From: ZC4RG20 sp035760685
Lineage (GTDB): Bacteria > Pseudomonadota > Gammaproteobacteria > Steroidobacterales > Rariloculaceae
Reading direction: 5' to 3'
Assembly (NCBI GenBank): GCA_035760685.1
Contig: DASTSM010000437.1
Span: 1-9,916, forward strand
Length of the DNA stretch: 9,916 nucleotides
Notes under the pieces: model-generated
Seen by the model: only the letters and a program-made list of their open reading frames with translations
What the model was told of the DNA's origin: nothing
Databases searched by the model: none
Translations under genes and position numbers: made by a program
Shown here: one piece after another, positions 1-5,332 of the stretch
How positions within the stretch are numbered: the stretch's first letter is position 1
Layout of the letters: each line of letters opens with the position of its first letter

Positions 1-1
1 G

Positions 2-133
2 GGCCAGGCGGGTGCCGCGGCGTCGTCGAGCTTCGTCCAAGGCATCGCGATTTATCAGCTGACCTCGAAGGGTCTCATGGCGCAGGCCGACGTCTCGGGC
101 ACGCGGTTCTGGCCGATCAACGAGCTGAACTGA
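2..133 (+). CDS. C-terminal fragment of a probable SYLF (Ysc84-like) lipid-binding-domain protein
   Basis: Only the last 43 codons are present; the frame enters at base 2 and stops at TGA 131-133. The residues include FVQGIAIYQLTSKGLMAQAD and end in GTRFWPINELN. A hydrophobic strand, then 'KGLMAQADVSGT', then a short polar tail resembles the end of SYLF/Ysc84 domain proteins, which typically finish with 'xKGLMAxxxxxGTK'. In bacteria these are usually exported proteins of about 180-250 residues with little known function; the domain binds phosphoinositide lipids in eukaryotes. The frame has the GC-rich third positions of real coding sequence in this window. The family call rests on a short stretch recalled from memory, so the gene is firmer than the name. 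The tRNA-Cys gene follows 90 bases downstream. Confidence 0.6.
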   Translation, partial: GQAGAAASSSFVQGIAIYQLTSKGLMAQADVSGTRFWPINELN

Positions 134-158
134 GAGGCGCGCGCTGAACTGAGAAGCG
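124..158. repeat. short direct repeat across the stop codon of the first gene
   Basis: GCTGAACTGAGA occurs at 124-135 and again at 143-154. Extending each copy to 16 bases (124-139, 143-158) leaves one mismatch. The first copy holds the final codons and the TGA stop of the partial gene; the second lies just beyond it. It looks like a small local duplication with a 19-base period. No function is evident. Confidence 0.8.
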
Positions 159-223
159 GCATGGTCGACGCGCGGCGGGGGGCAGTGTGTTACATTTCGC
201 CCTTCCGCGCGTTCGGCCCCTTC

Positions 224-297
224 GGCTAGGTGGCAGAGTGGTGATGCAGCGGCCTGCAAAGCCGCGTACAGCGGTTCGATTCCGCTCCTAGCCTCCA
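224..297 (+). tRNA. tRNA-Cys (anticodon GCA), CCA encoded
   Basis: A complete cloverleaf can be drawn. The acceptor stem GGCTAGG (224-230) pairs perfectly with CCTAGCC (287-293). The D stem has three Watson-Crick pairs (233-235 with 245-247). The anticodon stem GCGGC/GCCGC (249-253, 261-265) encloses loop CTGCAAA with anticodon GCA at 256-258. A four-base variable loop (266-269) is followed by T stem AGCGG/CCGCT (270-274, 282-286) and loop TTCGATT. The discriminator base is T (294), the identity element expected of tRNA-Cys, and CCA (295-297) is encoded. It supplies cysteine for UGC/UGU codons. A weak -10-like TACATT lies at 191-196 ahead of a GC-rich stretch, but no convincing -35 accompanies it. 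Confidence 0.97.
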
Positions 298-573
298 GCA
301 CCGCTCCTCGCTTGCGAGATCGATCGGATTCGAGCGCTCCGCGCTGCCGCTGCTCGGCGTGCAAAGCTCTGCGCAGCCGTCTCGGGCGTCGTTTTCACGC
401 GGTCGCTGCTCACGAGCGCCGCCTTCGATGCGTTCCGTCACGTCACTCCGCGCCACCGGCAACTCGTCTCGCGACGAGTGAGGTTTCGTCTCGCCCTAGG
501 CCGCTGTTCGGCGCGGTAACCGCGGCGAGGCGGTTAGGCGATGAGGCGTCGACGCGTGGTTAGCAACTCAGAC
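298..573. other. intergenic stretch with no convincing gene
   Basis: Open frames here lack a supported start, ribosome binding site or recognisable product; they are by-products of high GC. The clearest structure is a perfect inverted repeat ACTCGTC/GACGAGT at 462-468 and 473-479 around a TCGC tetraloop. No T tract follows, so it is at best a weak structural element, possibly associated with the end of the tRNA transcript. A second small palindrome, CGCGGT-A-ACCGCG, lies near 510-525. From about 574 the sequence becomes promoter-like. Confidence 0.6.
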
Positions 574-601
574 TTGCACCGCTGCGCTATGTCCGTATAA
601 A
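574..601 (+). promoter_or_regulatory. putative sigma70 promoter of the molybdate block
   Basis: A -10 element TATAAA (596-601, five of six consensus matches) is preceded after 16 bases by TTGCAC (574-579), a weak -35 that keeps the TTG. The surrounding patch is clearly AT-richer than its neighbourhood. Transcription would begin near 608, leaving a leader of roughly 70 bases before the preferred start of the first gene. The -10 lies inside the ModE-like inverted repeat, so a bound repressor would exclude RNA polymerase. Recognised by eye only. Confidence 0.5.
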
Positions 602-608
602 TATAGCG
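585..608. promoter_or_regulatory. ModE-box-like operator upstream of the molybdate genes
   Basis: CGCTATGT (585-592) and ATATAGCG (601-608) form an inverted repeat with one mismatch, separated by eight bases. Read as two 9-base half-sites with a 6-base gap, it fits the published proteobacterial ModE consensus as I recall it (CGCTATATA, 6-7 bases, TATATAACG) at seven of nine positions in each half. It overlaps the putative -10 and start point, the position where ModE represses E. coli modABC when molybdate is plentiful. A ModE-family protein is encoded at the far end of the same gene block. Sequence match plus context make this well supported for a site found by eye; binding is inferred. Confidence 0.65.
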
Positions 609-675
609 GCTGTTCGCGTGCCGGGTACCTGACGAAGGCTTTGTCATCGTACGTTTGTTGGCTTGGAGCTCGCTT

Positions 676-2094
676 TTGCAAGAACGAAAATATCCCGGTC
701 GGCCGGTGCTCCTTTGCCGTGTAGCGTCCATCGCGTTAGCTGCCGCCTGTGCGTCGGCGTCGGCGCAGGTATCGGTGCCGGGAGCTGGGCCGGCGACGTC
801 GCCGGCCACCGTAGATCGCCACGGCGCAACGAAGGCGAAATTTTCCGTCTCCGGCTGGCATCGCGCGCGATACGAATGGCTGGACCCGCAGTATCGACCG
901 ACGTCGGACACGCGCGACCAGGTGCTCGCGCTCGACACGAGCGTCTCGTTCAGTGCCGAGTGGCCGCATCTGAATCTCGCGGCCGAGCTTTTGGATGCGC
1001 GCGGCGAGCTCAACGATTCGGGCTCCACCCTCAGCACGAGCGTCGTCGACGCGGCGGAGCCGGTGCAGGCCTACGTCGGCTGGACGTTCAGCCCGTCGGC
1101 GAGCGGCGTCAAGAACACGGTCAGAGCCGGTCGCGTCACGCTCGATCTCGGCAAGCGCCGGCTCATCGCGCGGAACCGCTATCGCAACACGGTGAGCTCG
1201 TTTCTCGGCGTTGATTGGAGGCGGCAGGGTCCGCGCGGGCAAGATCTGCACGTCTTCTTTTTCCATCCGATGAATATCTTGCCGTCCGATCGGGACTCGC
1301 TCCTCGAGAACGAGGCGCGCCTCGACAAGCCGGCGACCGGCACGGATCTTTGGGGCGCGTTCTATGCCTTTCCCGCGCTGCGCACTCGCGACCGGCTCGA
1401 GCTTTACGCAATCAAGCTCGAAGCCGACGAGCAAACGGATCATCGAGATCTCGCGACGTTCGGAGTTCGGCTCTTTCGCCCGGCGTCTCCGGAGCATTGG
1501 CATTACGAGATCGAAGCCATGCGGCAGACGGGAACGTCGACCGGCACCGTCGCGGGCGTATCGCGCACCGGGCTCGATCACCGCGCGTACTTGGGTCACG
1601 TCGAGCTCGGCTATACCTTCATGGCGCGCGGCAAGCCGGACCTCATGTTCCAGTACGACACGTCGAGCGGCGATCGCGATCCGAACGACGACCGCAACGA
1701 ACGCTTCGACACGCTGTTCGGCGCTCGCCGCTTCGACTACGGGCCGACGGGCATCTACGGCCCGTTCCCGCGCGCCAACCTCGAGACCTCCGGTGTGCGA
1801 CTCGGCTTCGTCCCGGCGCCTCGCTGGCAGAGCATGGTGGCCTACCGCGCGTACCGGCTCCAATCGGCGCGGGACGCGTGGACGACGACCGGTCTCAGGG
1901 ACGCTTCGGGCCAATCCGGCGATTCGCTGGGGCGGCAGGCGGAAGCGCAATTCAGCTGGAACGCCGTCGAGGACCGACTGGGCGTCGAGGCCGGCTACGC
2001 CTATTTCTCGAAGGGCCGCTTCGTCGAGCGCACGGCGCCGGCCCAAAGCTCTCCCAGCAACTACTTCTACGCGGCCCTGACGGTTTCCTTTTAG
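676..2094 (+). CDS. alginate-export-family outer-membrane beta-barrel protein
   Basis: About 472 residues. From the preferred start, residues 1-10 are basic, 11-29 hydrophobic, and ASASA|QV at about 30 is a good signal-peptidase site. The mature part looks like the alginate_export domain (AlgE-like barrel): 'SGWHRARYEWL' first strand, alternating polar/aromatic strands, 'GRVTLDLGKRRLIARNRYRN', 'HVFFFHP', and a terminal strand ending in Phe (YFYAALTVSF), the usual outer-membrane insertion signal. The TTG at 676 is chosen because GGAG (665-668) sits seven bases upstream; the frame stays open to TTG 655, and GTG 706 is also possible. It lies 43 bases before the modA start and directly behind a ModE-like operator. 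No alginate biosynthesis genes are nearby, so alginate export is unlikely. A channel for molybdate or another small anion is inferred from position. Family call fairly sure, substrate unknown. Confidence 0.82.
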   Translation: MQERKYPGRPVLLCRVASIALAAACASASAQVSVPGAGPATSPATVDRHGATKAKFSVSGWHRARYEWLDPQYRPTSDTRDQVLALDTSVSFSAEWPHLNLAAELLDARGELNDSGSTLSTSVVDAAEPVQAYVGWTFSPSASGVKNTVRAGRVTLDLGKRRLIARNRYRNTVSSFLGVDWRRQGPRGQDLHVFFFHPMNILPSDRDSLLENEARLDKPATGTDLWGAFYAFPALRTRDRLELYAIKLEADEQTDHRDLATFGVRLFRPASPEHWHYEIEAMRQTGTSTGTVAGVSRTGLDHRAYLGHVELGYTFMARGKPDLMFQYDTSSGDRDPNDDRNERFDTLFGARRFDYGPTGIYGPFPRANLETSGVRLGFVPAPRWQSMVAYRAYRLQSARDAWTTTGLRDASGQSGDSLGRQAEAQFSWNAVEDRLGVEAGYAYFSKGRFVERTAPAQSSPSNYFYAALTVSF

Positions 2095-2137
2095 CGCACA
2101 CAGGCACTGACGGATATCGTCCATGGGAGACACCGCC

Positions 2138-2917
2138 ATGAGAATGAACATCGACGCTCTTGGGCGCCTCGGCCGCTCATGCGGTCTCTCGATGGCCGCC
2201 GCGGTCCTCGCCATCGCGGCCGTTTCGGCTCGGGCGGACGAGGCCCGGATCGCCGTGGCCGCGAACTTCACGGCCGCCGCAAAGGAGATCGCCGCTCGCT
2301 TCGAAAAGACCAGCGGCCACAAGATCGTATTGAGCTTCGGCTCGACGGGCCAGCTCTACACGCAGATCACTCAAGGTGCGCCGTTCGACGTTTTCTTGGC
2401 CGCCGACCAGGATAGACCTAAGAAAGCCGTCGACGAGGGCCTTGCCGTGAAAGGCAGCCGCTTCACCTACGCGACGGGCAAGATCGTCCTGTACAGCCGC
2501 GACAAGGATCGCGTCACGGGCGCGGAAACGCTCGAGACGGGCGACTTCGCCAAGATCGCGATCGCGAATCCCGAGACTGCGCCGTACGGCGCCGCGGCCG
2601 TGCAAGCGATGAAGGCGCTCGGCGTCTACGACGCGCTCCGCGCTAAAATCGTTCAGGGCACGAACATCTCTCAGACCTATCAATTCGTCTCGACGGGCAA
2701 TGCCGAGGTCGGGTTCGTCGCGCTCTCGCAGGTCGCGGGAAACGACGCGGGGTCGCGCTGGATCGTGCCGGACCGGCTCTACGATGCGATCGCGCAGGAC
2801 GCGGTGCTGCTCGAGCACGGCGCGAAGAACGCCGCCGCCGCGGCGTTTCTCGCCTACCTCGAGGGGCCCGAAGCGCGCGCCATCGAGGAAAAGTACGGTT
2901 ACGGCACGGGCAAATGA
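2138..2917 (+). CDS. modA: ModA, periplasmic molybdate-binding protein of the molybdate ABC transporter
   Basis: 259 residues, normal for ModA. A signal peptide spans residues 1-33, with a hydrophobic run at 18-31 and cleavage after A-R-A. ModA captures molybdate (and tungstate) in the periplasm and delivers it to ModB. The fold is visible in order: 'RIAVAANFTAAAKEIAARFE' (38-56), 'LSFGSTGQLYTQI' (65-77), 'GAPFDVFLAADQ' (80-91), 'SRFTYATGKIVLYS' (107-120), 'NPETAPYG' (144-151) and 'GFVALSQV' (192-199). Likely ligand residues are Asn43, Ser69 and Tyr150. Asn in place of the Ser of E. coli ModA, plus 'APYG', puts it with the Azotobacter-type ModA group. ATG 2138 is preferred over the in-frame ATG 2123 because GGGAG (2125-2129) sits eight bases before it; 2123 would place the first codons over that site. 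modB follows 49 bases later. Confidence 0.95.
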   Translation: MRMNIDALGRLGRSCGLSMAAAVLAIAAVSARADEARIAVAANFTAAAKEIAARFEKTSGHKIVLSFGSTGQLYTQITQGAPFDVFLAADQDRPKKAVDEGLAVKGSRFTYATGKIVLYSRDKDRVTGAETLETGDFAKIAIANPETAPYGAAAVQAMKALGVYDALRAKIVQGTNISQTYQFVSTGNAEVGFVALSQVAGNDAGSRWIVPDRLYDAIAQDAVLLEHGAKNAAAAAFLAYLEGPEARAIEEKYGYGTGK

Positions 2918-2966
2918 GAGAATGTAGCGGGGGCTCACCGCTGTCTTACACATCCGAGGCTCGCGC

Positions 2967-3662
2967 TTGTTCTTGGAAGGCCTGAACGCAGGCGATCTGT
3001 GGGTGCCGGTCCGACTCACGCTCGAGCTCGCGGCCGTTACGACGCTCGTGCTGCTTCTCGTCGGCACGCCGCTCGCATGGTGGCTTGCGCGCTCGGAGGC
3101 GAGCGGCAAGGAGATCGTCGCGAGCATCGTCGCGCTCCCGTTGGTGCTGCCGCCGACCGTGCTCGGATTCTATCTGCTGCTCGCGCTCGGCCCGAACGGC
3201 CCCGGGGGGTGGGCCGCCGGATTCTTCGGGGGGCGCTCGCTCGCCTTCACGTTCACGGGCCTCGTGATCGGCTCCACCGTATATTCGTTGCCCTTCGTCG
3301 TGCAGCCGATCCGCAATTCCTTCGAGGGCTTCGGCTTGCGCCCTCTCGAAGTCGCCGCGACGCTGCGCGCGACGCCGTGGGACGCGTTCTGGTCCGTGGC
3401 CGTGCCGCTCGCGAGGCCCGGCATCATGACCGGCGCGGTGCTCGGCTTCGCGCACACGGTCGGAGAATTCGGCGTCGTGCTCATGATCGGCGGCGGCATT
3501 CCCGGAGAGACGAAAGTGCTGTCGGTCGCGATCTACGACTACGTCGAGACTCAGCGATGGCCGGAGGTGCATCTCCTCGCCGGAGGCATGGTGGTATTTT
3601 CCTTCGCCGTGATCCTCCTCATGCGATCGCTCGAGCGGCGGCTCGCGCGCGTCGGATCATGA
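2967..3662 (+). CDS. modB: ModB, molybdate ABC transporter permease
   Basis: 231 residues, typical for ModB. It forms the inner-membrane channel as a dimer and couples to ModC. Hydrophobic segments lie at about 16-40, 51-75, 93-115, 152-175 and 203-219, matching the five-helix ModB plan. The cytoplasmic EAA loop that docks on the ATPase is clear at about 128-152 (EVAATLRATPWDAFWSVAVP, then LARPG). 'LPLVLPPTVLGFYLL' and 'HTVGEFGVVLMIGG' are hallmark ModB stretches. The start is a TTG at 2967 with GAGG (2956-2959) seven bases ahead; no ATG or GTG lies in frame between the upstream stop (2925) and this codon. Its stop overlaps the modC start in an ATGA arrangement (3659-3662), implying translational coupling. 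Confidence 0.95.
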   Translation: MFLEGLNAGDLWVPVRLTLELAAVTTLVLLLVGTPLAWWLARSEASGKEIVASIVALPLVLPPTVLGFYLLLALGPNGPGGWAAGFFGGRSLAFTFTGLVIGSTVYSLPFVVQPIRNSFEGFGLRPLEVAATLRATPWDAFWSVAVPLARPGIMTGAVLGFAHTVGEFGVVLMIGGGIPGETKVLSVAIYDYVETQRWPEVHLLAGGMVVFSFAVILLMRSLERRLARVGS

Positions 3663-4840
3663 CCTGCGAAGGCGCGACGCCCGGGAGCGCATCCATCGGG
3701 GCCGAGCTTCGCTGCACGCTCGGGTCGTTCTCGCTCGACGCGGCTTTCACCGTGCCGCTGATCGGCAGCACCGTCTTGTTCGGGCCGTCGGGCAGCGGCA
3801 AGACGACGCTCCTGCGCTGCGTCGCGGGTCTGCAGCGTTCCCGAGGACGGCTGCTCGTCGGCGGCGAGGTGTGGCAAGACGACGGCGTGGCGTTGTTTCG
3901 CGCGCCCCACGAGCGGCCTGTCGGCTACGTCTTTCAGGAAGCGAGCCTGTTTCCGCATCTCTCCGTGCGCGAGAACTTGCTGTTCGGCGCGCGGCGCGCC
4001 GCGAAGCGCGGAACGCCCGAAGCGCTGCGCTTCGAGGAGGTCGTCGACCTCATCGGCCTCGGCACGCTGCTCGCGCGTGCGCCGGCGTCGTTGTCGGGCG
4101 GCGAGAGGCAGCGCGTCGCCGTCGGCAGAGCGTTGCTCTCGCAGCCGCGTCTGCTGCTGCTCGACGAGCCGCTGTCGGGCCTCGACGCGGCGGCAAAGGA
4201 GGAGATTCTTCCGTACCTCGAAGCGCTCCACGAGCGCCTTGCCATCCCCATGCTCTATGTGACGCACGATACGGCCGAGGCGGACCGGCTCGCGGACACG
4301 CTCGTGCTGCTCGAGCGCGGCCAGGTGCTGGCCGCGGGTCCGCTCGGCGAGCTCGAGGCGCGTCCGGATCTGCCGCTGCTGCAGGCGCCGCAGGCGACGG
4401 TCACGCTGCAAGGCCGCGTGACGAGCATCGACAGCGAGTACTCGCTCACGCGCCTTGCCGTCGACGGCGGCGCGCTGATCGTGCCCGGACGCCACGGACC
4501 GCTCGGCAGCCGCCGGCGTCTCCGTATCGGCGCGGCGGACGTGAGCTTCACGCGCGTCCGGCCCGTCGAGACGACGGTGCTGAACTGCCTGCCGGCTCGG
4601 ATCGTCGCCGTGGAGCCCCGCATCGGCGACGACGCGCGCGTGCACGTCGTCGCCGCGCTCGGCGAGGACGGGAACGGCGCGCGTATCGTCGGCCGCGTAA
4701 CGCGGAAGTCGCGAGAGGCGCTCGCGCTTGCGCCCGGCTTGCCCGTCTTCGCGCAGATCAAGAGCGTCGCGCTCGCGGCATCGGGCAGCGGACAGCGGCC
4801 GCTCGGCTCCGACATCGCCTCGCCGACTTCGCTCACGTAG
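3659..4840 (+). CDS. modC: ModC, molybdate ABC transporter ATP-binding protein with C-terminal Mop/TOBE region
   Basis: 393 residues. It hydrolyses ATP to drive ModB. Visible motifs: Walker A GPSGSGKTT (42-50), Q-loop VFQEA (Gln93), ABC signature LSGGERQR (145-152), Walker B LLLLDE (165-170), D-loop SGLD (173-176) and H-loop VTHD (His203). After residue 240 comes a regulatory tail; 'TTVLNCLPARIVAVEP...VFAQIKSVAL' (about 305-372) has the shape of a Mop/TOBE molybdate-binding domain, as usual in ModC. The start ATG overlaps the modB stop by four bases. The frame stays open 220 codons upstream to 2999, but that part is antisense-free shadow of modB. The 48-base gap to the next gene contains a possible internal promoter. 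Confidence 0.95.
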   Translation: MTCEGATPGSASIGAELRCTLGSFSLDAAFTVPLIGSTVLFGPSGSGKTTLLRCVAGLQRSRGRLLVGGEVWQDDGVALFRAPHERPVGYVFQEASLFPHLSVRENLLFGARRAAKRGTPEALRFEEVVDLIGLGTLLARAPASLSGGERQRVAVGRALLSQPRLLLLDEPLSGLDAAAKEEILPYLEALHERLAIPMLYVTHDTAEADRLADTLVLLERGQVLAAGPLGELEARPDLPLLQAPQATVTLQGRVTSIDSEYSLTRLAVDGGALIVPGRHGPLGSRRRLRIGAADVSFTRVRPVETTVLNCLPARIVAVEPRIGDDARVHVVAALGEDGNGARIVGRVTRKSREALALAPGLPVFAQIKSVALAASGSGQRPLGSDIASPTSLT

Positions 4841-4873
4841 CCGAGGCCGCCGCGCTAGGCGGTTTCGAGGGCA

Positions 4874-4882
4874 TGCTACGAT
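4874..4882 (+). promoter_or_regulatory. possible extended -10 element directly before the ModE-like gene
   Basis: TGCTACGAT matches an extended -10 (TG-N-TANNAT). Its last base lies six bases before the ATG at 4889, so transcription would begin at or very near the start codon. No good -35 is seen at the expected distance, which an extended -10 can tolerate. The nearest purine-rich stretch, GAGG at 4867-4870, is 18 bases from the ATG, too far for a normal ribosome binding site. Together these suggest a leaderless or nearly leaderless transcript, or weak read-through translation from modC. Confidence 0.35.
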
Positions 4883-4888
4883 ATTCGA

Positions 4889-5251
4889 ATGGCGAAACGG
4901 CTTGCCGCCGAGCTCTGGATCAAGCTCAAGCTTCCCGGCGCCGGTCAAATCGGCCCGGGCAAAATCGAATTGCTCAAGAAGATCGATCAGCACGGCTCGA
5001 TGGCCGCGGCCGCACGTGCAATGGGCATGTCGTATCGGCGAGCGTGGCTGCTCGTAGATGAGCTGAACAAGCTGTTCACGAAGCCGTTGGTGGAAAAACA
5101 CCTGGGCGGGAGCACGCAAGGCGGCGCCTCGCTGACCGATTTCGGGAGGCAGCTCGTTCAGCGCTACGACGCGCTGGTCCGAGGATCCATAGACGCGAAT
5201 GGCGAGCACTTGGCGGCGATCGCGAAGTGCGTGAGACGGCCGGCCAAGTAG
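4889..5251 (+). CDS. short ModE-family transcriptional regulator, DNA-binding domain only
   Basis: 120 residues. The protein aligns by eye with the N-terminal winged-helix domain of ModE: 'LWIKLKLPGAGQIGPGKIEL' (9-28), a helix-turn-helix at about 36-60 (GSMAAAARAMGMSYRRAWLL followed by VDELN), then the wing 'VEKHLGGSTQGGASLTDFG' (68-86), which corresponds to the Gly-rich 'GG..GGGA.LT..G' of E. coli ModE. Full ModE is about 260 residues and carries tandem Mop domains that bind molybdate; this protein ends before any such domain. It therefore has the DNA-reading half but no evident sensor. Being last in the mod block, with a ModE-like operator at 585-608, it likely regulates its own cluster. 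No good Shine-Dalgarno precedes the ATG. Confidence 0.85.
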   Translation: MAKRLAAELWIKLKLPGAGQIGPGKIELLKKIDQHGSMAAAARAMGMSYRRAWLLVDELNKLFTKPLVEKHLGGSTQGGASLTDFGRQLVQRYDALVRGSIDANGEHLAAIAKCVRRPAK

Positions 5252-5294
5252 GCGCTCCGAAGTCTGAGCTCCGTAGCCGGTGCCCCGGTCTCTA

Positions 5295-5320
5295 GACTCC
5301 GGAGCTGGAGCTCCGGAGTC
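5295..5320. terminator. strong hairpin between convergent genes
   Basis: GACTCCGGAGC (5295-5305) and GCTCCGGAGTC (5310-5320) are perfect inverted arms of 11 bases around a TGGA tetraloop. The hairpin sits in the 81-base gap between two convergent genes, where a bidirectional terminator is expected. No T tract follows in either direction, so it is not a textbook intrinsic terminator. It may work as a transcription-pausing or 3'-protective structure. Confidence 0.55.
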
Positions 5321-5332
5321 CCAGATCTCCCG

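Noticed and set aside
312..563. Possible 83-residue gene downstream of the tRNA
   Set aside because: No Shine-Dalgarno or recognisable protein; composition is that of random GC-rich sequence.
608..675. Molybdenum-cofactor riboswitch in the leader of the mod block
   Set aside because: The leader of about 70 bases is too short and shows no multi-helix structure; regulation is better explained by the ModE-like site.
676..2094. Alginate secretion role for the barrel protein
   Set aside because: No alginate polymerase, epimerase or other polysaccharide genes are present; the domain name alone does not support that function.
736..2322. Long minus-strand open frame (528 codons) opposite the barrel gene
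   Set aside because: It is rich in Arg and Ala with no recognisable domain, and lies antisense to a gene with clear homology. A by-product of high GC.
2941..2960. CTGTCTTACACATC resembles a shortened Tn5 mosaic end or sequencing adapter
   Set aside because: Several bases are missing relative to the 19-bp mosaic end, there is no partner end or duplication, and the segment carries a sensible ribosome binding site for modB. Treated as coincidence.
2999..3658. Upstream extension of the modC frame by 220 codons
   Set aside because: It overlaps all of modB in another frame and is Arg-rich without homology; the ATG overlapping the modB stop is the natural start.
4841..4888. Second ModE-type operator before the ModE-like gene
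   Set aside because: The AT-rich patch near 4877-4888 has no inverted half-sites matching the one at 585-608.
3551..5209. 552-codon minus-strand open frame opposite modC and the ModE-like gene
   Set aside because: Low-complexity Arg-rich translation with no family features, antisense to well-supported genes.
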